Below, piece after piece: positions 1 through 8,914 of a DNA stretch of 64,000 nucleotides; the stretch's first letter is position 1; every line of letters begins with the position of its first letter. The stretch comes from Desulfobacillus sp041396245 (GTDB lineage Bacteria; Pseudomonadota; Gammaproteobacteria; Burkholderiales; Rhodocyclaceae): NCBI GenBank assembly GCA_041396245.1, contig JAWKYW010000009.1:1-64000 (forward strand). The letters run 5' to 3'. A model generated the notes under the pieces. The model did not search any database. It was not told the DNA's origin and saw nothing but the letters and a program-made list of their open reading frames with translations. The position numbers were made by a program, and so were the translations under genes.

Positions 1-427
<427 letters not shown>

Positions 428-431
<4 letters not shown>

Positions 432-871
432 GGTGCCGGCCGCTGCTGTTGTGGCTGCTGCTGCCGTTCGCCGCCAGCGCAGAGGGCCTCTACAAGTGGG
501 TGGACGACAAGGGCGTCGTGCACTACGCGGACCGGCTGCCCGCCGGCAAGACCGGCCAGAAGCTCAATGTCGCCCCGCAGCCGCCCCTGGAAGGTGGTCA
601 GGCGCCGCCCCGCAGCCGCAGCTGGCAGGAACAGCTGCAGGACGCCAACGAGCGCCGCTTCCAGGAGGAAAAGCAGCAGCAGGAAGCACAGCAGAAAGCC
701 CGTGAGGCCGAGCAGAAATGCCAGCGCGCACGCAATGCCCTCGATTTACTGAAGCGGGAGCGCCCCCTCTACCGCGTGGACAAGGCAGGCGAGCGCAGCT
801 ACATGGAGGATGAAGAACGGCGGCGCCTCATCGCCGGCTGGCAGCAGCAGGCCGACACTCACTGCCGCTAG
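428..871 (+). CDS. DUF4124-type secreted protein
   Basis: This 147-residue protein begins MRCRPLLLWLLLPFAASAEG, which reads as a Sec signal peptide cleaved after ASA. The following segment LYKWVDDKGVVHYADRLP is the short Tyr/Trp-rich DUF4124 module typical of small periplasmic proteins of Beta- and Gammaproteobacteria. After a Pro-rich linker, residues ~75-115 are rich in Gln, Glu and Lys and probably form a helix or coiled coil. The ATG overlaps the thiC stop, so the start is chosen by position and by the signal peptide. No biochemical function is known for the family, and nothing in the context gives one. Confidence 0.8.
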
Positions 872-976
872 CCGGTTGCTGCGGTATTCCCTTACCACCC
901 TGCCCGTTCCCGCGCCTGCAAAAATGACCGGCACGCCTCAGCGGGAGGTGCCCCGATCATAAACAGGAGACGGAAC

Positions 977-1558
977 ATGCCAGGCAAAAATATACTCATG
1001 CTCGTCGGCGATTTCGGCGAGGACTACGAAATCATGGTGCCCTTCCAGGCGCTGCAGGCGGTCGGCCACACGGTGCATGCAGTCTGCCCGGACAAGAAGG
1101 CCGGCGACGCCATCGCCACCGCCATCCACGACTTCGAAGGCCAGCAGACCTATTCCGAGAAGCGCGGCCACAACTTCAGCCTCAACGCGACCTTCGATGA
1201 AATCAAGCTGGCTGAATACGACGCGCTGGTCATCCCCGGCGGCCGCGCACCCGAATACCTGCGCCTGAATCCGAAAGTGCTCGATCTCGTGCGCCACTTC
1301 TTCGACGCGAAGAAGCCGGTGGCGGCGATCTGCCATGGCGCGCAGGTGCTGGCCGCGGCGGGCGTGCTCAAGGGGCGCAAATGTTCGGCCTACCCGGCCT
1401 GCCGCGCGGAAGTGGAACTCGCCGGCGGCAGCTACGCCGACATCGCCATCACGGCGGCAGCCACCGACGGCAATCTGGTGACGGCACCGGCCTGGCCGGC
1501 CCATCCGGACTGGATCGCCCAGTTCCTGCAGGTGCTGGGTACGCGCATCACGCACTGA
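977..1558 (+). CDS. DJ-1/PfpI family protein (class I glutamine amidotransferase-like)
   Basis: This 193-residue protein has the DJ-1/PfpI fold. It has an N-terminal beta strand (KNILMLVGDFGEDYE) whose acidic residue fits the conserved family Glu/Asp, a central ALVIPGGRAPEYL segment, and the nucleophile elbow AICHGAQVL with the reactive Cys. Family members act as intracellular peptidases, chaperones, deglycases or glyoxalase-like enzymes, and sequence alone does not separate these. AACAGGAGACGGAAC gives a good ribosome binding site for the ATG. It stands alone between the thiC tail and a ribbon-helix-helix gene. Confidence 0.85.
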   Translation: MPGKNILMLVGDFGEDYEIMVPFQALQAVGHTVHAVCPDKKAGDAIATAIHDFEGQQTYSEKRGHNFSLNATFDEIKLAEYDALVIPGGRAPEYLRLNPKVLDLVRHFFDAKKPVAAICHGAQVLAAAGVLKGRKCSAYPACRAEVELAGGSYADIAITAAATDGNLVTAPAWPAHPDWIAQFLQVLGTRITH

Positions 1559-1617
1559 ACGTGCTAGATTGGCCGGCGAGGGCGCCCTGCCCTCGCCCAA
1601 TCAGAGGAGGGCGATCC

Positions 1618-1989
1618 ATGTGCCGAATCTTCATCAGCGCCGACCCGGATCTATACCGCAGCCGATCCCGCTCGCTGCGCCTGCACGGCGTGGCGACCAG
1701 CCTCCGCCTGGAGAATCTTTTCTGGCAAGTGCTGGAGGAAATCGGCGAACGCGACGGCATGAACGTCACGCAGCTCATCACCCGGCTCTACGACGAACTC
1801 GCCGAGGCCGGCGGCGATATCGCCAACTTCACGTCCTTCCTGCGCGTCAGCTGCGGGCGCTACCTGGCATTGCAGGTATCGGGCCGCATTCCGGCGGATC
1901 TCGATATTCCGATCCGTTCACTCGACGCGGATTTCGTGCTGGCTGGAGAACGCCGGCCGAAGCGCCGCCAAGCGGCGGTAACCGCCTAA
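1618..1989 (+). CDS. ribbon-helix-helix domain protein
   Basis: This 123-residue protein contains a stretch (LRLHGVATSLRLENLFWQV, then IGERDGMNVTQLITRLYDEL) that fits the RHH_4 ribbon-helix-helix DNA-binding domain: a strand with alternating residues followed by two helices. Such proteins are small regulators or antitoxin-like proteins, but no toxin partner is adjacent. The ATG follows AGAGGAGGGCG, a strong ribosome binding site. Its stop overlaps the stop of the convergent alcohol dehydrogenase by four bases. Targets are unknown. Confidence 0.75.
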   Translation: MCRIFISADPDLYRSRSRSLRLHGVATSLRLENLFWQVLEEIGERDGMNVTQLITRLYDELAEAGGDIANFTSFLRVSCGRYLALQVSGRIPADLDIPIRSLDADFVLAGERRPKRRQAAVTA

Positions 1990-3113
1990 AAGACGACCAC
2001 CTGCCGCACCGCCTCGCCCGTCGCCAGGCGGTCGAAGCCGGCGTTGATGTCGTCCAGCGCAATCCGCGAGGTGATCAGCTTGTCCACCGGCAGCTTGCCG
2101 GCGTGATACAGCGCGATGTAGTGCGGGATGTCGCGCGCCGGCACGGCCGAGCCGAGGTAGCAGCCCTTGATCGTCCTCTCCTCGGCCACCATGTTCACCG
2201 CCTGCAACTGGAAGCGGTGGTCGGGGTGCGGCAGGCTGCAGGTCACCGTCGTGCCGCCGCGCCGCGTGATGCGGTAGGCCATTTCCAGCGCATCCACCGA
2301 GCTCGCCGCCTCGATGGCGTATTCGACGCCGCCGTGGGTGGCCGCCTTCACCTGCGCGACGAGGTCCGGATCGTCGGCATTGAAGACATGCGTCGCCCCC
2401 AGTGCGTAGGCACGTTCGAGCTTGTCGTCGAGGCGGTCGATGGCGACGATCTGGCGCGCACCCGCGGCATGCGCGCCGAGCAGCGCGGCGAGGCCGACGC
2501 CGCCCAGTCCGACGATGGCTACCGTGGCGCCGAGCGGAACGCGCGCCGAATTGATGACGGCGCCGACGCCGGTCAGCACGGCGCAGCCGAACACCGCGGC
2601 GACGTCCGCCGGCAGCGCCGGATCGACCTTCACCAGCGTCCCGCGCGAAACCACGGCGTATTCGGCGAAGCAGGAGACGCCGACCTGGTGGTTGAGCAGG
2701 CTGCCGTCGCTGCGGTGCAGGCGGCGATCGCCGCCGAGCAGGGTGCCGGCGCCGTTGGCGGCGGCGCCCGGCTCGCACAGGGCCGGGCGGCCCTCCATGC
2801 AGGGCGCGCAATGGCCGCAGCTCGGCACGAACACCAGGGCGACGCTGTCGCCGCGCTGCAGGTCGGTGACGCCCGGGCCGCACTCCTCGACGACGCCCGC
2901 CGCCTCGTGGCCGAGCACCATCGGCATCACCCGCGGCCGGTCGCCGTTGATGATCGACAGGTCGGAGTGGCAGAGGCCGGCGGCGGTGATCCTCACCAGC
3001 ACCTCGCCCGGGCCGGGCGAATCGAGCTCGATGGTCTCGATGGAAACGGGGCGCGTTTGCGCATAGGGGCCGGGACGGCCCATCTCGTCGAGAATGGCGG
3101 CGCGGATTTTCAT
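1986..3113 (-). CDS. zinc-dependent alcohol dehydrogenase (MDR superfamily)
   Basis: This 375-residue medium-chain dehydrogenase has all metal sites visible: catalytic Cys48 (GLCHSD) and GHE at 68-70, structural cysteines 99, 102, 105 and 113 (CGHCAPC...C), and a Rossmann segment IVGLGGVGLAALLG near residue 195. It should oxidise an alcohol, or reduce an aldehyde, with NAD(H); the specific substrate cannot be read. The next gene upstream on the same strand is a succinate-semialdehyde-type dehydrogenase, so an alcohol to aldehyde to acid sequence is plausible. The genes are separated by a palindromic repeat rather than by a promoter I can recognise. Confidence 0.88.
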   Translation of the reverse strand: MKIRAAILDEMGRPGPYAQTRPVSIETIELDSPGPGEVLVRITAAGLCHSDLSIINGDRPRVMPMVLGHEAAGVVEECGPGVTDLQRGDSVALVFVPSCGHCAPCMEGRPALCEPGAAANGAGTLLGGDRRLHRSDGSLLNHQVGVSCFAEYAVVSRGTLVKVDPALPADVAAVFGCAVLTGVGAVINSARVPLGATVAIVGLGGVGLAALLGAHAAGARQIVAIDRLDDKLERAYALGATHVFNADDPDLVAQVKAATHGGVEYAIEAASSVDALEMAYRITRRGGTTVTCSLPHPDHRFQLQAVNMVAEERTIKGCYLGSAVPARDIPHYIALYHAGKLPVDKLITSRIALDDINAGFDRLATGEAVRQVVVF

Positions 3114-3124
3114 AAAACTCCTTC

Positions 3125-3213
3125 AACGCAGAGTACGCAGAGACGCAGAGATCGCGGAGAAAGCAAGAACATGATTATCTCTGTGTTCTCTGCGTCTCTG
3201 CGATCTCTGCGTT
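3125..3213. repeat. multi-unit intercistronic palindrome, AT-richer type (copy 1)
   Basis: The left arm is a run of short near-repeats, AACGCAGAG, TACGCAGAG and ACGCAGAG. The right arm is its inverse (CTCTGCGTCTCTGCG, then ATCTCTGCGTT), around a ~30-base centre. The whole can fold into one long hairpin. It fills the gap between the alcohol and aldehyde dehydrogenase genes, both on the minus strand. Related elements lie at 12811-12907, 21352-21420 and 40978-41045. Confidence 0.8.
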
Positions 3214-3228
3214 GGAAGCGGTTCTGCT

Positions 3229-4692
3229 TCAGGCGATCCCGCCGAAGCACAGGTATTTTATTTCGAGGTACTCGTCGATGCCGTACTTCGAACCCTCGCG
3301 CCCGATGCCGGACTGCTTGACGCCGCCGAAGGGCGCCACCTCGTTGGACATGATGCCGGTGTTGACGCCGACCATGCCGTATTCCAGCGCCTCGCCGACG
3401 CGGAAGCAGCGGGCGACGTCGCGGCTGAAGAAATAGGCGGCCAGGCCGAACTCGGTGGCATTGGCCAGCGCGATCGCCTCGGCTTCCGTGTGGAAGCGGA
3501 ACAGCGGCGCCACCGGGCCGAAGGTCTCCTCGCGCGCGCACTTCATCTCCGGCGTGACGTCGGCGATCACCGTCGGCTCGTAGAACGTGCCGCCGAGCGC
3601 ATGGCGCCTGCCGCCGGTGAGCACCCTGGCACCCTTCGCCAGCGCATCCGCGACATGTTCCTCGACCTTGGCCAGCGCCTGCGCATCGATCAGCGGACCC
3701 TGCAGCACGCCGGCCTCGGTGCCGGCGCCGACCTTCATCTTCTTCGCCGCCTCGGCCAGGCGCGCGGCGAAGGCGTCGTAGATGCCGTCCTGCACCAGCA
3801 GGCGGTTGGCGCAGACGCAGGTCTGGCCGGTGTTGCGGTACTTCGAGGCGAGCGCGCCCTCGACGGCGGCGTCGAGGTCGGCATCGTCGAAGACGATCAG
3901 CGGCGCATTGCCGCCGAGCTCGAGCGAAAGCTTCTTGATGGTCGGCGCGCACTGCGCCATGAGCAGCCGCCCGACCTCGGTCGAGCCTGTGAAGGACAGC
4001 TTGCGCACGATCGGGTTGCCGGTCAGCTCGGCGCCGATCATCGGCGCGGAGGACGCGCTGCCGGTGACGACATTGAAGACGCCGGCCGGGAAGCCCGCCC
4101 GCTGGGCGAGTTCCGCCAGCGCCAGCGCGGTGAGCGGCGTCTGCTCGGCCGGCTTCACCACCACCGTGCAGCCGGCGGCCAGCGCCGGCGCCACCTTGCG
4201 CGTGATCATCGCCGCCGGGAAATTCCACGGCGTGATGGCGGCGCAGACGCCGACGGGCTGCCTGACGATGATGAGGCGCTTGTCGGCCTGGGTGGCGGGA
4301 ATCGTGTCGCCATAGACGCGCTTGGCCTCCTCGGCGAACCACTCGACGAAGCTCGCCGCATAGGCCACCTCGCCCTTCGCCTCGGACAGCGGCTTGCCCT
4401 GCTCGCCGGTCATGAGGAGCGCCAGATCGTCGCTGTGCGCCAGCATCAGCTCGAACCACTTGCGCAGCACGGCGGCGCGTTCCTTCGCCGTCCTGCTCCG
4501 CCAGGCGGGCCAGGCGGCGGCGGCGGCCTCGATGGCGCGGCGCGTCTCGGCCGCGCCCATGTCGGGCACGCGCGCGAGGCGCTCGCCGCCGGCAGGATTG
4601 GTGACATCGAAGGCGGCGCCGCTGTCGGCATCGCACCAGGCGCCGCCGATGAGGGCCTGCGTCCTGTACAAGGCAAGGTCGTTGAGTTTCAT
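3229..4692 (-). CDS. NAD(P)-dependent succinate-semialdehyde-type aldehyde dehydrogenase
   Basis: This ~487-residue aldehyde dehydrogenase is of the GabD type. It carries the catalytic Glu in KLSLELGGNAP, the nucleophile Cys in NTGQTCVCANR, the cofactor segment TPWNFPAAMITRK, and the C-terminal GGVKQSGIGREG. The family oxidises succinate semialdehyde and related aldehydes. The start is taken at MKLNDLALYR; an in-frame ATG eight codons earlier is possible. Downstream, past a palindromic repeat, is an alcohol dehydrogenase; upstream is a divergent MFS carrier. Placement in the GABD subfamily is by overall resemblance, so substrate range is open. Confidence 0.85.
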   Translation of the reverse strand: MKLNDLALYRTQALIGGAWCDADSGAAFDVTNPAGGERLARVPDMGAAETRRAIEAAAAAWPAWRSRTAKERAAVLRKWFELMLAHSDDLALLMTGEQGKPLSEAKGEVAYAASFVEWFAEEAKRVYGDTIPATQADKRLIIVRQPVGVCAAITPWNFPAAMITRKVAPALAAGCTVVVKPAEQTPLTALALAELAQRAGFPAGVFNVVTGSASSAPMIGAELTGNPIVRKLSFTGSTEVGRLLMAQCAPTIKKLSLELGGNAPLIVFDDADLDAAVEGALASKYRNTGQTCVCANRLLVQDGIYDAFAARLAEAAKKMKVGAGTEAGVLQGPLIDAQALAKVEEHVADALAKGARVLTGGRRHALGGTFYEPTVIADVTPEMKCAREETFGPVAPLFRFHTEAEAIALANATEFGLAAYFFSRDVARCFRVGEALEYGMVGVNTGIMSNEVAPFGGVKQSGIGREGSKYGIDEYLEIKYLCFGGIA

Positions 4693-4791
4693 GCTGGCAA
4701 CATCCTGGAAAAACACGCGCTCGCAGCGGGGTCTCCGGCCGCGCCCGGCGGTGTATAGTCTTAAGTTGAAAACCCAACGATTGTACCTTCA

Positions 4792-6012
4792 ATGAACGCC
4801 CCCGCCGCACCGCGCACCGCCACCCTGCTCCTCGTCTGCGGCAGCATCGTCGTCTCGCTCTCGCTCGGCATCCGCCACACCTTCGGCCTGTTCATGCAGC
4901 CGATGACGATGGATCTTGCCTGGAGCCGCGAGGCGTTTTCCTTCGCCATCGCCCTGCAGAACCTGATGTGGGGCGCCGGCGGACCGGTCACCGGCTGGCT
5001 GGCCGACCGCTTCGGCGCCGGCAAGGTGGTGTTCGGCGGCGGCATCCTCTACGCCGCTGGCGTCGGACTGATGGCGTATTCGACGACGCCCTTGATGTTC
5101 ACCCTCTCCGCCGGCGTCCTGGTGGGGCTGGGCCTGTCGGCCACCACCTTCTCGGTGATCTACGGCGCCGTCGGCCGCGCCGTCGCGCCGGAGAAGCGCG
5201 CCATGTCGCTCGCCGTCGTCGGCGCCGCCGGCTCCTTCGGCCAGTTCATGCTGGTGCCGACCGGGCAATACCTGATCAGCGACATGGGCTGGTTCGCCGC
5301 CCTCGCGGGACTGACTGTTGCCGCCACGCTGATGGTGCCCCTGGCGCTGGGTACGGCGGAACGCGCGGCGCATCCTGGCAGCGCCGCCGCCATCGCCCAG
5401 TCGGCCGGCGAGGCGCTGCGCGAGGCCTTCGGCGAGCGCGCCTTCTGGCTGCTCACCCTGGGCTATTTCGTCTGCGGCTTCCAGGTGGTGTTCATCGGTG
5501 CCCACCTGCCGTCCTACGTGCTCGACAAGGGGCTCACCGCCAACACCGGCATGCTGGCGCTGGCGCTGATCGGCCTGTTCAACATCTTCGGTACCTACGG
5601 TTTCGGCCTGGCCGGCGGGCGCTGGAGCAAGAAGAAGCTGCTCGCCGGTCTTTATTTCGCGCGCAGCCTGATCATCGTCGTCTTCCTGCTGGCGCCGCTG
5701 ACACCGCTCTCCGTCGCCCTTTTCGCCGCTGCGATGGGATTGCTGTGGCTGGGCACGGTGCCGCTCACCAACGGCCTCGTCGCGCAGATCTTCGGCGTGC
5801 GCTATCTCGCCATGCTCTCCGGCTTCGTCTTCTTCAGCCACCAGCTCGGCAGCTTCCTCGGCGTCTGGCTGGGCGGACTGGTGTTCGACAAGACCGGCGC
5901 CTACGACATCGTCTGGATGATCTCCATCGCCCTGGGCGTGCTGGCGGCGCTGGTGAACCTGCCGGTGGACGAGCGGCCGCTCGCCCGGCTATCAGCCCAA
6001 CCCGCCCGATGA
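4792..6012 (+). CDS. MFS transporter (12-helix, OFA/monocarboxylate-like)
   Basis: This 406-residue protein of alternating hydrophobic segments fits a 12-helix major facilitator. It starts TATLLLVCGSIVVSLSLGIR HTFG-like, with a loop after helix 2 reading GWLADRFGAGK, the usual MFS loop signature. The general look (FGLFMQPMT near the N-terminus) resembles oxalate/formate or monocarboxylate carriers. It sits divergent from the aldehyde dehydrogenase and overlaps a 44-residue membrane protein by ATGA. Carriage of an organic acid related to the catabolic region is inference. Confidence 0.85.
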   Translation: MNAPAAPRTATLLLVCGSIVVSLSLGIRHTFGLFMQPMTMDLAWSREAFSFAIALQNLMWGAGGPVTGWLADRFGAGKVVFGGGILYAAGVGLMAYSTTPLMFTLSAGVLVGLGLSATTFSVIYGAVGRAVAPEKRAMSLAVVGAAGSFGQFMLVPTGQYLISDMGWFAALAGLTVAATLMVPLALGTAERAAHPGSAAAIAQSAGEALREAFGERAFWLLTLGYFVCGFQVVFIGAHLPSYVLDKGLTANTGMLALALIGLFNIFGTYGFGLAGGRWSKKKLLAGLYFARSLIIVVFLLAPLTPLSVALFAAAMGLLWLGTVPLTNGLVAQIFGVRYLAMLSGFVFFSHQLGSFLGVWLGGLVFDKTGAYDIVWMISIALGVLAALVNLPVDERPLARLSAQPAR

Positions 6013-6143
6013 AGACCGCCCGCTTCCTCCTGATCGTCCTCGGCGTGGCCCTCGCCGCCTTCGCCGCCGGCTGGGCCTTCAAGGCCTATCTGGCGCCGGA
6101 GGCCGTCATCGATTACGTCAACCAGCGTTTCTTCTGCAACTGA
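6009..6143 (+). CDS. small single-span membrane protein
   Basis: This 44-residue ORF starts at an ATG overlapping the MFS stop (ATGA). It has one hydrophobic helix, roughly FLLIVLGVALAAFAAGWAF, then a short polar tail ending FFCN. The next gene begins two bases after its stop, so it lies inside a coupled MFS-small protein-monooxygenase unit. I do not recognise a family. Its position suggests an accessory subunit of the transporter, but this is inference. Confidence 0.6.
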   Translation: MKTARFLLIVLGVALAAFAAGWAFKAYLAPEAVIDYVNQRFFCN

Positions 6144-6145
6144 CC

Positions 6146-7102
6146 ATGATTCCGAATATCTTCAAGGGCCGCATGTCCGTGCCCGTCATCGCCGCGCCGA
6201 TGTTCCTCGTCTCCGGCCCGCACCTCGTCATCGCCGCCTGCAAGGCCGGCGTGGCGGGCACCTTCCCGACGCTGAATGCCCGGCCGATCGAGGTGCTCGA
6301 CGAGTGGCTGACGCAGATCAACACCGAGCTGGGTGCGGCGATGGCGGCCGACCCGAAGGCCCCGGTCGCGCCCTACGGCGTGAACCTGATCCTGCACCAC
6401 TCCAACACGCGCCTGGCACAGGACTTCGAACTGGTGGTGAAGCACAAGGTGCCCTTCGTCATCACCAGCCTGGGGCATCCCGGCGAGGTGGTGAAGGCGG
6501 TGCACGGCTACGGCGGCGTGGTATTCAGCGACGTCATCCACGCCTATCACGCCAGGAAGGCCATCGCCGCCGGCGTGGACGGCATCGTTGCCGTCGCCGC
6601 CGGCGCCGGCGGCCATGCCGGCACACAGAGCCCGTTCTCGCTGGTGCGCGAGATCCGCGAGTTCTGGGACGGCGCGCTGGTGCTGGGCGGGGCGATCTCC
6701 GACGGCGCCTCGGTGCGCGCGGCGGAAGTGATGGGCGCCGATCTTGCCTACATGGGCACGCGATTCATCGCCACGCGGGAGTCGATGGCCACCGACGACT
6801 ACAAGCAAATGCTCCTCGACTGCGCGGCGAAGGACATCGTCTACACGCCGGCCATCACCGGCACGAACGCGAATTTCCTCTGGCCGAGCCTGGAACAGGC
6901 CGGCTACACCAGGGAGATGCTGGGCAGTACCGATGCCAAAGAGGATTTCGGCTCGGGGGCGAAGGCCTGGCGCGACACCTGGAGCGCCGGCCACGGCGTG
7001 GCGACCATCCACGACGTGCCGCCGGCGGCCGAACTGGTGGCGCGGCTGGCGGCGGAATACCGCGCCGCCTGCGCGCAGCCGGCCAGTCCGGCCGTCGCCT
7101 AA
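6146..7102 (+). CDS. nitronate monooxygenase / 2-nitropropane dioxygenase-like flavoprotein
   Basis: This 318-residue TIM-barrel protein has the hallmarks of the NMO/NPD family: an N-terminal PVIAAPMFLVSGP, a phosphate-binding AAGAGGHAG with the family His, and ALVLGGAISDGASVRAAEVMGAD near residue 180-200 for FMN binding. The family oxidises alkyl nitronates, but many members have unknown roles. It follows the MFS carrier and small membrane protein with almost no spacing. Its stop overlaps the stop of a convergent small membrane protein by four bases. Confidence 0.85.
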   Translation: MIPNIFKGRMSVPVIAAPMFLVSGPHLVIAACKAGVAGTFPTLNARPIEVLDEWLTQINTELGAAMAADPKAPVAPYGVNLILHHSNTRLAQDFELVVKHKVPFVITSLGHPGEVVKAVHGYGGVVFSDVIHAYHARKAIAAGVDGIVAVAAGAGGHAGTQSPFSLVREIREFWDGALVLGGAISDGASVRAAEVMGADLAYMGTRFIATRESMATDDYKQMLLDCAAKDIVYTPAITGTNANFLWPSLEQAGYTREMLGSTDAKEDFGSGAKAWRDTWSAGHGVATIHDVPPAAELVARLAAEYRAACAQPASPAVA

Positions 7103-7446
7103 AAGCGGGTTTTCGAGAAGTCCTGGCGGGAGATTTCCAGCGGTTTCGCCGGCTCGCGGCTGCCGAAGATCAGGCGGCGGAGGCCACCGGCGACGGCCAG
7201 CCAGAGCGGCACCACCGCCATCACGTAAAAGGCCGCCACCACCGGCCACATGTTGCGGTCCGTCCCCTCCTGCATGCTCTGCCTGACGTAGAAGGCGATG
7301 GCGGCGGCCAGCAGTACGCCCAGGGCAATGGCGGCGAAATTGAACAGCCGCACGGGCCCCGGGTCGGGGCGCCGCGGCGACAGGCGCCAGAAGACCCAGA
7401 CGGCCAGTACCAGCAGGGGCAGCAGCAGGGATACGGCAAAGATCAT
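7099..7446 (-). CDS. small membrane protein, three predicted helices
   Basis: This 115-residue protein begins MIFAVSLLLPLLVLAVWVFW, followed by two more hydrophobic stretches (FNFAAIALGVLLAAAIAFYV and FYVMAVVPLWLAVAGGL). The C-terminal tail is basic and soluble. The ATG overlaps the stop of the TetR gene (ATGA), so it is probably translated with that regulator. I do not recognise the family and can give no function. Confidence 0.65.
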   Translation of the reverse strand: MIFAVSLLLPLLVLAVWVFWRLSPRRPDPGPVRLFNFAAIALGVLLAAAIAFYVRQSMQEGTDRNMWPVVAAFYVMAVVPLWLAVAGGLRRLIFGSREPAKPLEISRQDFSKTRF

Positions 7447-8066
7447 CGGCGTTTTTCGGTCAGGTCGCAGAGAAAGAGGTCGATGGCGCGCTCGGCGATC
7501 TGTTCCAGGCTCAGCCCGCCGCCCGCCCGGTACCACTGCACCGCCCAGTTCAGCGCGCCGAAGAGGAGCAGGCGGGTCACCTTGCCATCGTCGCGCAGGC
7601 GGCCCGCCTTCTTCAGCTCGCGCAGCACAGGTTGCCAGACCGCCTCGTAGCGGTCCTTGACGGCGATCACCTCGGCGCGCGATTCCTCGGACAGCGCTCG
7701 CCATTCGTAGAGCAGCACCGGGAACTCGGTGTGCTCCTCGAGGATGATGCGCAGGTGGCTCTGCACCAGGGCGCGGAACTTCTCCTCCGGATTTTTCAGT
7801 CCGGCCACCGCCGCCTGCTGCGCTTCGAGCGCCGCCGTCAGGCCCTCGACCATCACCGCCTTGAGCATGTCCTGCTTGCTCTTGAAGTGGTAGAAGGGGC
7901 TGCCCGAGCGCATGCCGACGGCGCCGGCGATGTCGCGGATGGTGGTGGCGTCGTAGCCCTTGTCGACGAACAGCCGGCCGGCCGCACGGATCAGATCGGC
8001 GCGGCGGTTACCCTCGTCGGCGGCCGCGTCCTTGCGTGCGGACGGTTTTTTCTCAGAACGCGCCAT
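7443..8066 (-). CDS. TetR/AcrR family transcriptional regulator
   Basis: This 207-residue protein has an N-terminal TetR helix-turn-helix (LIRAAGRLFVDKGYDATTIR, then DIAGAVGMRSGSPFYHFKSK) and an all-helical ligand-binding part. TetR proteins of this type next to beta-oxidation genes usually repress them and release on binding an acyl-CoA. The gene overlaps an enoyl-CoA hydratase gene upstream by 14 bases, supporting a role in the local acyl-CoA regulon. Candidate operators in the window are the palindromes at 14590-14601 and 19299-19323. The link is inference. Confidence 0.88.
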   Translation of the reverse strand: MARSEKKPSARKDAAADEGNRRADLIRAAGRLFVDKGYDATTIRDIAGAVGMRSGSPFYHFKSKQDMLKAVMVEGLTAALEAQQAAVAGLKNPEEKFRALVQSHLRIILEEHTEFPVLLYEWRALSEESRAEVIAVKDRYEAVWQPVLRELKKAGRLRDDGKVTRLLLFGALNWAVQWYRAGGGLSLEQIAERAIDLFLCDLTEKRR

Positions 8067-8817
8067 GCTTGCCTTCCCCCTTGGTGAATCGTGCGGCGCC
8101 CTGCAGCCACTCGCCGCTTTCCAGTGTTTTCATGCCGTGGGCGAATTCGTTCGCCAGCGCCTGCGCCGGCGGCAGGCTCCATTGCTCGAGGCTCGACAGC
8201 CGGTCGTGGCGCAGGCAGGTCTGCGGCAGGCGGGCCAGTTCCGCCGCCAGCGCCTCGGCCGCCGTGCGCGCCGTGCCGTCGGCGACGACGCGGTTGGCCA
8301 GCCCCATCGCCAGCGCCTCCGCGGCATCGACCGGCCGGCCGGTGAGGATCAGGTCCATCGCGCGCGAGGCGCCGATCAGCCGCGGCAGCCGCAGCGTGCC
8401 GCCGTCGATCAGCGGCACGCCGAAGCGGCGGCAGAAGACGCCGAACACCGCGCTCTCCTCCGCCACGCGCAGGTCGCACCAGCAGGCCAGCTCCAGCCCG
8501 CCGGCGACACAGTAGCCCGAGACGGCGGCGATCACCGGCTTGGAGAGCAGCAGGCGCGTCGGCCCCAGCGGGCCGTCACCCTCAGGCGAGAGGCGGTTGC
8601 GCGTTGCCTCGCCGGCGAAGCCCTTCAGGTCGGCGCCGGCGCAGAAATGCCCGCCCGTGCCCCACAGCACGGCGACGTCCGACTCCGGGTCCGCGTCGAA
8701 GGCACGGAAGGCCGCGGCCAGCGCCGTCGCCGTCGGCCGGTCGACGGCATTGCGCTTCTCCGGGCGGTCGAGGATCACCGTGGTGACGCGGTCCTTCTTT
8801 TCGATGCGGACGCTCAT
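8053..8817 (-). CDS. enoyl-CoA hydratase/isomerase family protein
   Basis: This ~254-residue crotonase-fold protein shows the oxyanion-hole segments GGHFCAGADLKGFAG (near residue 60) and VSGYCVAGGLELACWCDLRV (near 100), followed by FGVPLIDGGTLRLPRLIG. At the usual second catalytic Glu position the sequence has Asp (LIDGGT), so hydratase activity is not assured and isomerase or other crotonase chemistry is possible. The start is taken at MSVRIEKKDRV, which matches related proteins; an ATG three codons earlier also exists. It is cotranscribed with the TetR regulator. Confidence 0.85.
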   Translation of the reverse strand: MSVRIEKKDRVTTVILDRPEKRNAVDRPTATALAAAFRAFDADPESDVAVLWGTGGHFCAGADLKGFAGEATRNRLSPEGDGPLGPTRLLLSKPVIAAVSGYCVAGGLELACWCDLRVAEESAVFGVFCRRFGVPLIDGGTLRLPRLIGASRAMDLILTGRPVDAAEALAMGLANRVVADGTARTAAEALAAELARLPQTCLRHDRLSSLEQWSLPPAQALANEFAHGMKTLESGEWLQGAARFTKGEGKHGAF

Positions 8818-8839
8818 CAACGTCATTCCCGATCGACCC

Positions 8840-8913
8840 CGTCATTCCGGGGCCGCGGAGCGGAACCCGGAATCCAGGTTGTTTCTGGATTCCCGCTTTC
8901 GCGGGAATGACGA
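8840..8913. repeat. composite dRS3-like repeat (two linked hairpins)
   Basis: The element starts CGTCATTCCGG and ends with TTTCGCGGGAATGACG, so its termini are inverted repeats. Internally it has two hairpin halves meeting near a TGGATTCC/GGAATCCA core. The right half, read on the minus strand, is CGTCATTCCCGCGAAAGCGG followed by GAATCCAG. It lies just after the stop of the GIY-YIG gene (minus strand). A near-identical composite copy is at 17029-17101. Confidence 0.85.
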
Positions 8914-8914
8914 A

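Noticed and set aside
930..952. Terminator between the DUF4124 and DJ-1 genes
   Set aside because: GGCA/TGCC and CCTC/GAGG can pair around a small loop, but with a bulge and no T-run; too weak to call.
3110..3228. C-terminal extension of a frame reading ...RSLRLCVLCVEGVL
   Set aside because: This peptide is simply the palindromic repeat translated; the same words appear before AtuA at 12790-12867. Neither is coding.
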